The position numbers and the translations under genes were made by a program. From Bradysia coprophila (taxonomy: Eukaryota > Arthropoda > Insecta > Diptera > Sciaridae): a stretch of DNA of 64,000 bases. The notes under the pieces were generated by a model. That model saw only the letters and a program-made list of their open reading frames with translations. It ran no database searches and was not told the DNA's origin. The DNA lies in NCBI RefSeq assembly GCF_014529535.1, contig NW_023503374.1:6572001-6636000 (forward strand), given 5' to 3'. Shown one piece after another: positions 51,901 to 58,745 of this stretch (the stretch's first letter is position 1; every line of letters begins with the position of its first letter).

Positions 51901-54900
51901 GCTTTCAAGGACTTGAATTGTTAAATTCAAGAAGTTGCAATGATAAAAATGTTAATCGAATTAACATCTTGGTGAATGAAATTGACTTGGTCGTGAACCC
52001 TCTTCGAAATGGTAAGTTTTTTACAATCGAAATGGCTTGGATGGTATTTTTCTTGCCGTCGTTATTGCCAGAGCGATGACTTAATTAAATTTATTAAATT
52101 AACAAAAGAAATAATTCCAATTATTTCCATAATTGAATTTTGCTGGCATGCATTTCTGTATAGCAAACAATAACATTTTCCCACATGAAATTCTTCAACG
52201 CGAGATACTCCTAAACCGTTGATCACAATTTATTGTTGTCGTTACCGTGCCACGGGGCTTGGTAAATGTTATTAAGTATAGAATCTACATGGCAATATCT
52301 ATGTTCGCTGAGACGCAGAGGTTATATTATATTTCTCATTACGCAATGTTTCATTTTCAATTTTTTACATATAAAATTCGTCATGAATTAATGGTAAATT
52401 AAAAACACAAATGAACCATTTAAGACAGACTTATATACATAAGCCACACACATAATTCCATTTTTGAAATTTATAGAAAAAAAAGACTGAATTCGTTAAA
52501 AGTAGGTTTCTTTAAACCGAGAGACAATATAACGTCGATTTCTCAATTTTATTTTCAGATCAAAATTACTTCTTTCCACAACAGCAAGGACGATTTACAC
52601 CGTCGTCATTTCAAAATTCACGTAATGGATTTTTCGCAACCGATAATGGCCAACAACAAAATGCACCCGGATCATATCAAGAGCAACGTTTGTATTTAGG
52701 CGGTGATGAGCAACAGCAGGATACCACCGACGGATATTTTCCATTTACATCATTTGTGAGTTTCATTTATTATTTTGCAGAAATTATTTATGATTTATTG
52801 AGGCATGTGGTGTTACATTAAAATTGAATGCGTTGTGTCTGACGGAATTAGTGAATCAACCTATTGATGAATATGAATCGGATCTTATTGTGTATATTAG
52901 TCGAAAATACCATTTTCCAAGGTCCCGAAGAAGAAATATACCTCATCCTCCTTGTTAACATTTTTCTGTTCAATTACGTGTTCAATAATTACCTTTCAAT
53001 ATTCAACAGTAGCCAGGCCCGTAGCTAGAGGCAAATTCCAGGGTGGGCATTGCCCATTTTCAAAATATTAGTGCAGATAGTAAATAAGTGTTTTATTCCT
53101 CGACAAGAGGTATGTAAACACAAATTGTGCTGAAAATATTCTTGTCTTAACGTCTTTCTCTTATGTAATGTAACTGAAAGTTCCTATGTTTGCATGTAGA
53201 TTGTGAACATCTGCAAACGTTTCCTTTATGACATAAAAGAATTCCAGAATTACGAAGGGCAAAACACTTTTTGAAATGTTTTGAATAAGTTGATGGCATT
53301 TGTTTCATGTATTCCAAGAGCAAAGTTCATGGAGCATGGAGAATACAAGATGCTATATTGAAAAGTGTAATGACCTCGAGGAGTTAATTTTAGAAAAGAA
53401 AAAAATTGCGAGAGAAAATTTTTTAGAACATAGACGAGCTATCGTTGTTAAAACCTGTTACAGAAGGCAAGCATATGACCAGTATTATTATCTGGTCTAT
53501 TACTTCCATCGATCAAAGTATTTTTTAATCGATTGATTTCAAATCTTGTGCTTCAATTTTTTTAACATGCATTTTACTATATAACGGACCATATTACCCA
53601 TAGTTTGTCATTATTTTTGTCATCGTTATCGATAACAGTTGAATAGCCGTACGTGACAGGTTAAGACTAGTCAATAATTATGTAAACTTATTTGGTTCTA
53701 CACAATTCACGGAGGCAATTAGACATGAGCATTTCGATCTTCCTGACGCAAAACGACACTCTCAGTAAAAAAAAACTTGTTCTATGGCATGCCTCAAAAA
53801 TGTGTAGATTTTTTTAATAAAATTCATGTTGTCATAACAACAACACTACACCCCTTTTTGTCATCCGCTCAAAAGTTGATTGAGGCCGTAGTCGCAATAA
53901 AGCGTAAAACCAAGAGTATGGTTCCGCTGTTTCGTAATTTGTAATGAGCGGCTGTCCGTTGTGATGTTTAAGCGAACTTGTAAAAAAATCGGTGCATTTT
54001 ATGGACATACCGTAGAACAATTTTTTCTTTAGAACAATGTTTTCCATCATTCAAAAATAGCTTGTCTTGATGTCTTAACACAATTTAACTTATGCTTACA
54101 TAAGATAACTAACATAATTCTAAATGTTCGATTTCGATACATTTTCTATAGAATTATGAGCGCCGCAGGCAATTTTTTCAAATATAAAACTTCAAAAATA
54201 ATTTAAATATTTCAACTACTCTTCAATACATCCGGATTTATGAACTTTTCCGCGCAGGCGCAGAAAATCCCAGGGTAGGCATTGAAGATTCCAGGGTGGG
54301 CAATGCCCACCTTTGCCCGTTAGTAGCTACGGGCCTGACAGTAGCTGCTGCACGTAATACACGTCTACCCTCAGAAGCCTTTTAATGTTAAAAGCCAATT
54401 TTAAGAGTAATCTACATCTCACACCAATTTTGTGGAAATTAACTCTCATCGTATAGTAATCTTAGTTATTACCAAATCGATAACGAGATTTAGTTCAGTA
54501 TAAATAGAATCAATCAGTTAGCTATGCAGCAGTAGCGTAAGTTATTGTGTTTTTGTTGTTAGATTACCAGGATTTAGGAAGGTTCCAAAGTACCGAGAAG
54601 ATTGAATTTAGAGACAAACACGTCTGTTCCGAAAGACAATTTAATTTAGAATGACGACTACACAATTTAATTGCTTAGACCTAACTCACAAATGTTCTTT
54701 ACTTCGATAATATAAAATTGATATTCCAACATTTGTCCCGAGTCCAGTCTTAACAGTTCGAATCAGTCGGTTTTTGTGTTCTGAAGTGGTTGTAACCTTT
54801 AAAAAATTAACGTGTCTGTTTCCAATACAGTCTTTTGCACACATCCACAAAAAATAATGTTTGAGCTAAGAAGCAAAAGCTAGCTCCCGGCAATCTAGGA

Positions 54901-57900
54901 CTTGATGTTTTAAGTTTTCTATCACTTTTTACTTTGCATACATCCGCCTTATTTGCTTTTAAACAACTGCTGATATGCACAAACCTAGACAATTACAATC
55001 TATGATACTGAAAGACAGAAAAACACATTTCAAGTTAACACTGTCGACAATTTTACTCTTCCACCTAGGAACTGCATATATTCATTTCGAAAATTGATAC
55101 TTTTAGCTATTATATGAAATACAAAACGAATAATGTCTGTTAATTAATGGTAGATTGCAGTGCAATGATGGGTAATGGATACATGCCATAACACAAATTT
55201 CTATTCGCTAAATCAAAGTTCAGTGAACCGTTCGTTGTTTGTAAATATAACTTTTCTGTTGCTTAAAGAGCCAATTCCAATATGAAATGGTTAAATGGTT
55301 TGATTTATTAAAAATCATAATTTTAATTGAAATAGCTTGTATAAATGGCACTGCATTGAATACTGTTGCTTTGTTTACGGAAAAAAGTAATTAAATGAAA
55401 AAGAAAGAAAGAAATTTTCTAATAATTTCTTTGTCACAAAAGTATATTAAAATCGCCGTATTTCCATTCGATTAATTTAGTGTTTGTTCGGAAGTAAAGC
55501 AAAAAACAAACTATGATTGTGGAGGGGAAAATAACTAAAGAAAAAATAAATGGGACCTGTCTAATATACATTTGGCCAAGCAAGCAACAAATTAAATAGA
55601 AATTGGAACTTAAAATTCAAGATTACCGATACTGATTCTTAAATAGTCGGTGACACCTACCCAGGATCCAGGCCATTTTTGTGGTGCATCTGTTAACGAC
55701 AGTGACAACAAAATAAAGCATTTAGCTCTGTAATGTTCTTTCATATAAATATTTTTTTTCACAAATAATGAAGTAAAAGATTCTGAAAAAACTTTAAACA
55801 AATCAAGTAGAAGATTCCAAAATTTTACCGGTGATATTTTTGTCGCCGAAAGAGAGGAAAATAAGCAACTAAAATGTGGTAGATGAATAAGCACATTTGG
55901 TAAATAACAATGGAAACAGAAACACGATTCTATGTAGTTATTTCCCCCTCGCCTCGATGGATTTTAAGCGTTTGTTTAAATTGAAAATAGAGAAATATAA
56001 CAAATGTTAATAAAACGGAACGTAATAATAGAAAATGTGAATTCAATTCACGCGTTTATAATTCCGTTAAAAGTGTATCATTAAAGACCCATAAATATCT
56101 ATTCGTCGATATGTTCGATGAATCTGATTTTTTTTCCTACAAATGAAAGCCCAGCAAAATTTTCTGTTGTCTAATTTTCAAGCTGTAGCTGTGTGTATAG
56201 AACTGTTAATTAACCAATGAATTTTAATTGCATGATTTTACAATTCCTTAATTTAAAATGGAATGCGGTTCGATGTTCGATGCATGATTTCAAAAATTAT
56301 ACATTTTTATTGTTCATTGTTTTTTGTTGTTTATTTCAATTTTAATTTTTTCATTCTTCATTTCTTGCACATCCACACACCAGCAAGACATTAAATGCCG
56401 AACAATATTTTCTCAAAACAATCAAATGGCGTTCATGGTGAATAACCTCTTTGAATTTGCACAGTTTCATTTTTTTTCAATTGTTTTTACCATATCAATA
56501 TGCCATTCGATACATGCTATCGATTTAATTAAGTTCGAGACCTTCACATATTTTCTAATTGCATTTTCAATCGTTTGGTGAGAAAACTAACATTGGTTCT
56601 TACAAGCCGAGTAATTACAAGCTTTAATTAGGCTTTTGTTTCGATGATTTATACGATTTCGTACGGTTTATGTATTTAATCATACTATTCCATTTTTTTG
56701 AAAATAGAATGATGCTAAGGGGCTGTACACATATGACGTCACACTCTAAGGGGGGAAGGTCTCACAAAAATACTAATTGTTGGACTTTTTTTTTGGGCAT
56801 TTTCAAGTTATTCTTGTTCATTTCCGTTCTATTTTTGTAAATGTTGGTCATTTTGGGGGGGGAGTCAAAAATTCTGTGTGTAACGTCATATATGAACAGC
56901 CCCTAAGGCTAGAGCTTTGAGGATACACATCATCTGTTAGCGACAGTGATGTCAAAAATAAGCAATGAACCTGATCTATGTGTTCTTATATAGTATAAAA
57001 TGTATGTTAAACTAATGAAGTAAGAGATTTTGCTTTAATTTATTAAAAGAAAAGATTTGGAACTATGATTGCTTTTTGTGAAAAGTTCTGCACATCGGTG
57101 GACACTGTATACTATATAGGGATTCTCGTAATTAAGAGAAATAGTAAGAGAAAAATGTATTATTAAAAGTATATTCGACTTTGTAGTACAAAGTTTGTAC
57201 AGCAAATGATATGGAATCAAATATTGCCAGTGAATAATCTGAAAAAATAGTTATATCTGACTCAAAGACACTGACAAATTTTGCAGCAGTTTTTTCTTCG
57301 GAACAGTTTAAATCACCACAAACTTCACAAAATTACCATGATTCTTAAATAAATGAATCTCTTTGAAAGTGACGACGATTTAGGCACTCTTACCTTGAAT
57401 ATAAAAGTGTGGTGAAATAAACACCTAGGAAATCTATCGCTTCAGCATTGTTTAAACAATTGTTTTGATTCAATTCAAAATCTTGTACTTCATTAGTTTT
57501 AACATACATTACTCTGCTATATAATGATACTAGATTGAACTCATCGTTCATTTTGATAGTTGTCGTCGGTAACAGATGAATAGCAATCCGTTTAGAGACT
57601 GATCTTGTCTTTCAAAAATATTTTAAGACATTTCAAGAAACGTCGGAATTAGTTTCCGGAATAGGTTTTTCCTAAGAGTGTTTGTCAATTTCCGAAAGTT
57701 ATTCTATTTAGTTTAATCATAATTCGAATATCTTCTTTATCAAACTCATAAATAAATTCAAATTTCGAATTCAGGTTCAAAGTCTTAGGAAGTCTTTGAC
57801 TTGTTGGTAGAAGAAGTTGTTAGTCAAAACAAAAACAAAATCCAAAAACTCATAAAGTAACTGCATCAACTCGAACGAAAAGCATAAACCGAAAAAAAAC

Positions 57901-58499
57901 TTTAAAAATTTTACGGAAGTCTAAATTACACTTTTACAAGTTGTTATTAAAGTAAATCATGGTTGAATGGAACTCATTGTTGTAAAAATAAATTATTTTT
58001 AAGTCGGTAAGACTTCATTAGCAACAGCCATCATCAATGTACTCAATATTACCAAACGAATAATTTCCAGTTTTGTAAATCTTATGTAGGTATTATTGCA
58101 ATAATATAATCCATATAAACCACAACGCATGCCACTCATATATGCTTATATGTATAAGCAAACCATTTTTTATACGTTTAAGTTGATACATAATAATCCA
58201 ACTTTGAATATAATTACGTTTTCGTATTTCTTAAAGATTTGTTTACTTGATTTGATACACAAAATGTCTTAACGAAAACCTTTATACATCAGGCTCCACG
58301 ACAAGCCGATTATTACGAAATATCACCAAGGCCGTTTACCATACAAACACCGTCGAACAATGGTTTATATGCGCGGCCTCCACCTAGACCATCATCTGGA
58401 TATCAACAAGACCGAAATGTTTACCGAGAAACATCTCAACAACAACAACAGCCAACACAACAACTTATTGATCCGTATGCGAGCAACATTCGACAACAG
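30975..58499 (+). CDS. Secreted Gln/Pro-rich protein, partial gene with giant introns (3 exons seen)
   Basis: Exons 30975-31047, 52559-52755 and 58293-58499; introns of 21,511 and 5,537 bp, both GT-AG. Phases agree (73 nt, then 197, then 207), giving 159 residues without a stop; the third exon ends at a donor (CAG|GTAAAT), so the gene continues, perhaps beyond the window. Residues 1 to about 20 (MVNAHQLPGLLLLLLCFGLS) are a clear signal peptide. The mature part is rich in Gln, Pro, Tyr and Ser (NGQQQNAPGSYQEQ; EISPRPFTIQTP; RPPPRPSSGYQQ; SQQQQQPTQQ) with no cysteine and no domain I recognise. Composition resembles extracellular-matrix or cuticle-associated insect proteins; this is inference. 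The function probably depends on exons not found here. The introns host most of the mobile elements of the window. Confidence 0.75.
31048..33218. other. First part of giant intron 1
   Basis: No exon recognised. Contains an inverted-repeat element at 32,522-32,985. An open frame of 101 codons on the minus strand (31,882-31,577) shows no family motif. Confidence 0.5.
32522..32985. mobile_element. MITE-like element with GGGCCTATTA ends
   Basis: GGGCCTATTA at the left pairs with TAATAGGCCC at the right. The interior is made of TTCCCAAAAATTTCC-type repeats in both directions (TTTGGGAATATTTGGGAA in the middle). The ends match those of the 191-bp element at 36,388-36,578, suggesting one family. An 84-codon frame inside (32,765-33,019) is probably chance. 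Confidence 0.55.
33747..34790 (+). CDS. Tc1/IS630-superfamily transposase (DD34E), 347 aa
   Basis: Cut-and-paste transposase. The first in-frame ATG is at 33,747. Two helix-turn-helix regions fill the N-terminal third (FLGYNKAKIAVLYRKDPTT, and the block around YLEEAKCKFERNFGIRISAS), typical for binding inverted repeats. The catalytic triad is visible: Asp in VFLDEISVDN, Asp in VWILDGARIH, and Glu in FNPIEIVFGIVKKHLKK. I count 34 residues between the second Asp and the Glu, so DD34E. LPPYTPFFNPIE is the usual IS630/Tc1 signature. The frame is intact from start to TGA. Neighbour: the second ORF of the same element starts on the opposite strand beyond a 126-bp gap. Confidence 0.92.
   Translation: MALILKNVRNKHASDDVKYYALYSYYFLGYNKAKIAVLYRKDPTTITNWILRYEKTGSLSRKETVRVPYKIDDEKRNWLLNLYRVCPILYLEEAKCKFERNFGIRISASYICKLLHENNFTWKTIEIRAIQIRDKEIEKFFNELNSIEWHYTNLVFLDEISVDNHGLIRSKGYGIIGKKLVFRGEFKRKPRMSLLCFLGQDGILETFQTEGTFTRQIFFDCCKVFALGGSCHVFPGQHSVWILDGARIHCHAPIIRYLRSLGIIPIFLPPYTPFFNPIEIVFGIVKKHLKKAFAQSTKDMEFQVNSEFMKMRNFDCTSIFKSCGYVWSGKFDPSVAQQQDPAHFEFN
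34917..35849 (-). CDS. Second ORF of the DD34E transposon, 310 aa, unknown function
   Basis: Complete frame from a true ATG at 35,849 to TAA, convergent with the transposase and inside the same inverted repeats. I do not recognise the family. The N-terminal half is mixed alpha/beta-like (FCFLGHFLNREFVGQKALND; GKHVTIFVYSFGKKICNKAA). The middle carries Trp/His-rich HYSSNHSSWVMWANYIQCAP and PPAHLILLFRSVAF. The last third is helical and charged (FREDFETMRQSTMRVMQLME; WRLKSLEEIIESNQRLVAAM), compatible with a coiled coil and oligomerisation, ending in an acidic tail (DLVIDCEDTDHMNN). Normal Tc1/mariner elements carry a single gene, so this protein may be an accessory transposition factor, a regulator, or captured host DNA. 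Its lack of stops in AT-rich DNA argues that it is selected or recently inserted. Confidence 0.75.
   Translation of the reverse strand: MADENESKFCFLGHFLNREFVGQKALNDDNEKVIAGESLEEIFDLLWANSLQFIKREALLDGDSFTWAESEQPTRNEIEKFVVLQPQGSKKITPVSQVNVDFLRKLRGKHVTIFVYSFGKKICNKAAHTKFSAQLLIPEKRDRANADSTVSLMEMVAKLKDIHGTHYSSNHSSWVMWANYIQCAPANESRERMMNECPPAHLILLFRSVAFSDNERMQSARNGLKITDNMIDSFKGQVKLFREDFETMRQSTMRVMQLMEWRLKSLEEIIESNQRLVAAMSDTLRPEENEVSRSQDDLVIDCEDTDHMNN
36225..36610 (+). repeat. Dispersed family, copy A, interrupted by a MITE
   Basis: Sense is plus. The family frame reads SSVIDNDDNNN, then KIEVQDLKSID, and after the MITE insertion at 36,388-36,578 resumes with ATGCTTACCGTCTGTAACAG (HMLTVCNRF). Stops occur within. 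It matches copy F over more than 200 bp once the MITE is removed. Confidence 0.75.
36388..36578. mobile_element. 191-bp MITE with 16-bp perfect inverted repeats, nested in copy A
   Basis: The ends are CAGGGCCTATTATGTA and TACATAATAGGCCCTG. GATCAT flanks both sides (36,381-36,386 and 36,579-36,584) and the undisturbed site can be seen in copy F, which reads straight through. The CAGGG end suggests the hAT group, but an exact 8-bp duplication is not seen. Confidence 0.8.
36815..36930 (-). repeat. Dispersed family, copy B (degenerate)
   Basis: Sense is minus: CATCTGTTATTGACAACGATAA is followed by a weaker match to the rest of the family. Family frame TSVIDNDNKK is readable. Confidence 0.5.
36931..39959. 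other. Intron 1, middle part
   Basis: No exon recognised. Contains copy C of the dispersed family, a short TTG microsatellite at about 38,851-38,870, and two copies of a GACCCTCGCTTCGCTCTGGCCG-type segment (about 39,270-39,320 and 39,695-39,750) that mark repetitive DNA leading into the tandem array. Confidence 0.5.
38104..38260 (+). repeat. Dispersed family, copy C
   Basis: Sense is plus. ATCATCTGTTATCAATAGAG at the left and GAATGAAGTAAAAGATTTG at the right; family frame YVETNEVKDLHQSFGRC. A 77-codon open frame (38,231-38,464) follows directly but has no ATG near its start. Confidence 0.6.
40071..40955. repeat. Tandem array, six ~145-bp units with alternating A and B types
   Basis: Unit starts (TACACATAGGGCC or TACGCATAGGGCC) fall at about 40,071, 40,211, 40,356, 40,502, 40,648, 40,793, with a broken start at 40,937. 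Each contains CGGCCTTAGTCCGAGGACCC and GAAACAAAAATTACGAAAAA. Type A units read CGGCCTTTGATTACCTTCC; type B units read TGTTCGATTATCTTTC. The order is A-A-B-A-B-A, so growth probably went by a two-unit (~290 bp) step. A partial seventh unit ends the array. Confidence 0.9.
41244..41282. repeat. GACGGACA minisatellite
   Basis: GACGGACA is repeated four to five times. It lies downstream of the tandem array inside the same repeat region. Confidence 0.9.
41591..41637. repeat. Palindromic TTGATAGTCAACTATCAA repeats
   Basis: AACTTGATAGTCAACTATCAA is followed at once by TTTGATAGTCAACTATCAAG; each is itself an inverted repeat and the whole folds into a hairpin of about 45 bp. Confidence 0.85.
42633..42760 (-). 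repeat. Dispersed family, copy D
   Basis: Sense is minus. Family frame reads SSVIENDEITEDHNV, then after one stop NVEPNEVTDF; downstream at about 42,540-42,560 ACGCTTGCCTCTTGTAAC matches the HMLAFCN block of copies A and F. It is one of the better preserved copies. Confidence 0.65.
43240..43485 (-). pseudogene. Helicase-like ORF fragment (PIF1/Helitron-type?), 81 codons
   Basis: An open frame without ATG on the minus strand, ending TAA. It reads YKLGKIVCIVRNLRP, then HKNGHCTVLEVIDTEKR and EKKVNLVVGIKSI. The arrangement LG..V.IVRNLRP....NG.C.VLEV resembles the segment of PIF1-like and Helitron helicases that reads LKxGxxVMLLRNL...NGTR. It is too short to be sure and there is no adjoining helicase core. 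It could instead belong to another mobile element. Confidence 0.3.
44184..44415. repeat. Inverted repeat around TATCCCGAGTTNCGTAAT
   Basis: 44,184-44,226 (ACTTTTATCCCGAGTTTCGT, then AATGGATTTTACATGC) pairs with 44,291-44,334 on the opposite strand, with CCTAGG motifs in the loop. A third, partial match lies at 44,386-44,415. It looks like part of a mobile element; no ORF of note. Confidence 0.65.
44753..44801. repeat. 49-bp perfect palindrome
   Basis: AACTGCATGTAAAAGTTCAT and the next four bases form a 24-bp arm that is exactly complementary to the following arm, with one unpaired base in the middle. It ends six bases before copy E of the dispersed family. Confidence 0.9.
44807..44960 (+). 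repeat. Dispersed family, copy E
   Basis: Sense is plus. Family frame FVIDNDDKNKRSA, then VIWS and a stop. The 3' part is diverged; CATATGCTTGCC at about 45,090 may be the counterpart of the second conserved block. Confidence 0.6.
44961..46489. other. Intron 1, AT-rich stretch
   Basis: No exon, repeat or ORF of interest recognised apart from the poly(A) signal region of the gene-like copy K at its right end (AATAAA on the minus strand near 46,399-46,404). Confidence 0.5.
46490..46914 (-). CDS. Gene-like member of the dispersed family (copy K), unknown small protein
   Basis: The only copy with an open coding structure. Segments on the minus strand: 46914-46671, 46610-46553 and 46504-46490, joined by introns of 60 and 48 bp with GTAAGT and GTAATA donors and TATAAG and TTGCAG acceptors; phases fit and the end is TAA. 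It reads KSGTGGTKDVETTISSVDC, KLTLICKKNVKTDEVKDFF, GRYTLIKRSNSFDLLLTE and, after the first splice, NTNLTITDALLAFCEALE. There is no in-frame ATG at the left edge, so an upstream exon or a lost start must be assumed; an acceptor-like sequence occurs near 46,880. AATAAA follows about 90 bp after the stop. No family is recognised; TL.C...GRY.L..... is loosely Ig-like. It could be a real small gene nested antisense in the intron, or a well-preserved mobile-element exon. Confidence 0.35.
47193..47610 (-). pseudogene. Non-LTR retrotransposon ORF2 C-terminal fragment
   Basis: The minus strand reads CYPWNRGRALIWDVTVV, then CGSAADLAERSKHNDY, an in-frame TAA, then LAFETFGAIGPETEIFIKRL and FLLQRISIAIQRGNAISV to a final stop. 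This is the conserved tail that follows the reverse transcriptase in many arthropod LINE-type elements (PWxxGRxLxWDxT...ETLGxxGPE...QRISIAIQRGNA). The reverse transcriptase itself is missing, so this is a 5'-truncated relic disabled by one stop codon. Confidence 0.75.
47811..52558. other. Last part of giant intron 1
   Basis: AT-rich with scattered short frames. I recognise no gene, RNA or clear repeat here. The polypyrimidine tract and TTTTATTTTCAG acceptor of exon 2 close it. Confidence 0.5.
53006..54345. mobile_element. Non-autonomous hAT-type element, 1,324 bp, with 8-bp target duplication
   Basis: The ends are CAGGCCCGTAGCTA at 53,014 and TAGCTACGGGCCTG ending 54,337, with further matching subterminal blocks (CCAGGGTGGGCATTGCCCA on both sides). 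ACAGTAGC is found exactly on both sides (53,006-53,013 and 54,338-54,345), the 8-bp duplication of the hAT superfamily. No transposase remains. It contains copy F of the dispersed family. It lies in intron 2 of the secreted-protein gene. Confidence 0.9.
53430..53650 (-). repeat. Dispersed family, copy F (inside hAT element)
   Basis: Sense is minus. Family frame STVIDNDDKNNDKLWVIWS, then KKIEAQDLKSID and NNTGHMLAFCNRF with stops between. Matches copy A along 200 bp or more and shows the pre-insertion site of the MITE in copy A. Confidence 0.75.
54346..55682. other. Intron 2, AT-rich stretch
   Basis: Nothing recognised beyond short AT-rich frames. Confidence 0.5.
55683..55870 (+). repeat. Dispersed family, copy G
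   Basis: Sense is plus. ASVNDSDNKIKHLAL, then a stop, then a fully open run TNNEVKDSEKTLNK...FTGDIFVAEREENKQ to a stop. The open run after the family motif is longer than in most copies. Confidence 0.6.
56717..56906. mobile_element. 190-bp MITE, GGGGCTGTACACATATGACGT ends
   Basis: Left AGGGGCTGTACACATATGAC and right GTCATATATGAACAGCCCCT are inverted repeats of about 27 bp, with G-rich runs inside. TA stands at both edges. The ends resemble the widespread GGGGCTGTTCATATATGACG-type arthropod MITEs and are distantly like the element at 5,391. Confidence 0.75.
56928..57050 (+). repeat. Dispersed family, copy H
   Basis: Sense is plus. CATCATCTGTTAGCGACAGT and TAATGAAGTAAGAGATTTTG. The second motif (NEVRDF) is readable in one frame; a one-base loss shifts it relative to copy I. 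Confidence 0.6.
57240..57595 (-). repeat. Dispersed family, copy I, with exon-like downstream part
   Basis: Sense is minus. SSVTDDNYQNE, then in another frame YVKTNEVQDFELNQNN continues open to a donor (CAAG|GTAAGAGT) near 57,390; an acceptor (CTATTTTTTCAG) lies about 150 bp on. The frames do not join cleanly, so it is probably a decayed gene copy. Confidence 0.6.
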
Positions 58500-58569
58500 G
58501 TAAATCTTGTGCAGTCATTCTGTCGATATTACAATTAGAATATGTAAATCAAGCAACATATCTGGCTGC

Positions 58570-58745
58570 TCAGTGTAGATTGATATATTTAAGGCTACTT
58601 CCAGAGAAGCTCAAACTCAGATCAAGGATTTTTCGTTTCCAGCTTCCTGGTCTTATACTTCCACTATCAGGAAAATTTCCCTGTTTCAATAGGAAGTCAT
58701 TAAGGTGTTTTCCATCTAAAGATGGTGGAACTTTATCATAGAGTT
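58570..58745 (-). pseudogene. Short open tail after truncated Pol
   Basis: Beyond the Pol break another frame stays open ([20 protein letters not shown], then PGSWKRKILDL) to a TGA. It may be the original 3' end of the element's coding region, brought next to the integrase start by deletion, but I cannot prove that. Confidence 0.3.

Noticed and set aside
53300..53536. 78-codon ORF inside the hAT element
   Set aside because: No ATG at its start and it runs antisense through copy F of the dispersed family, so it is likely a shadow.
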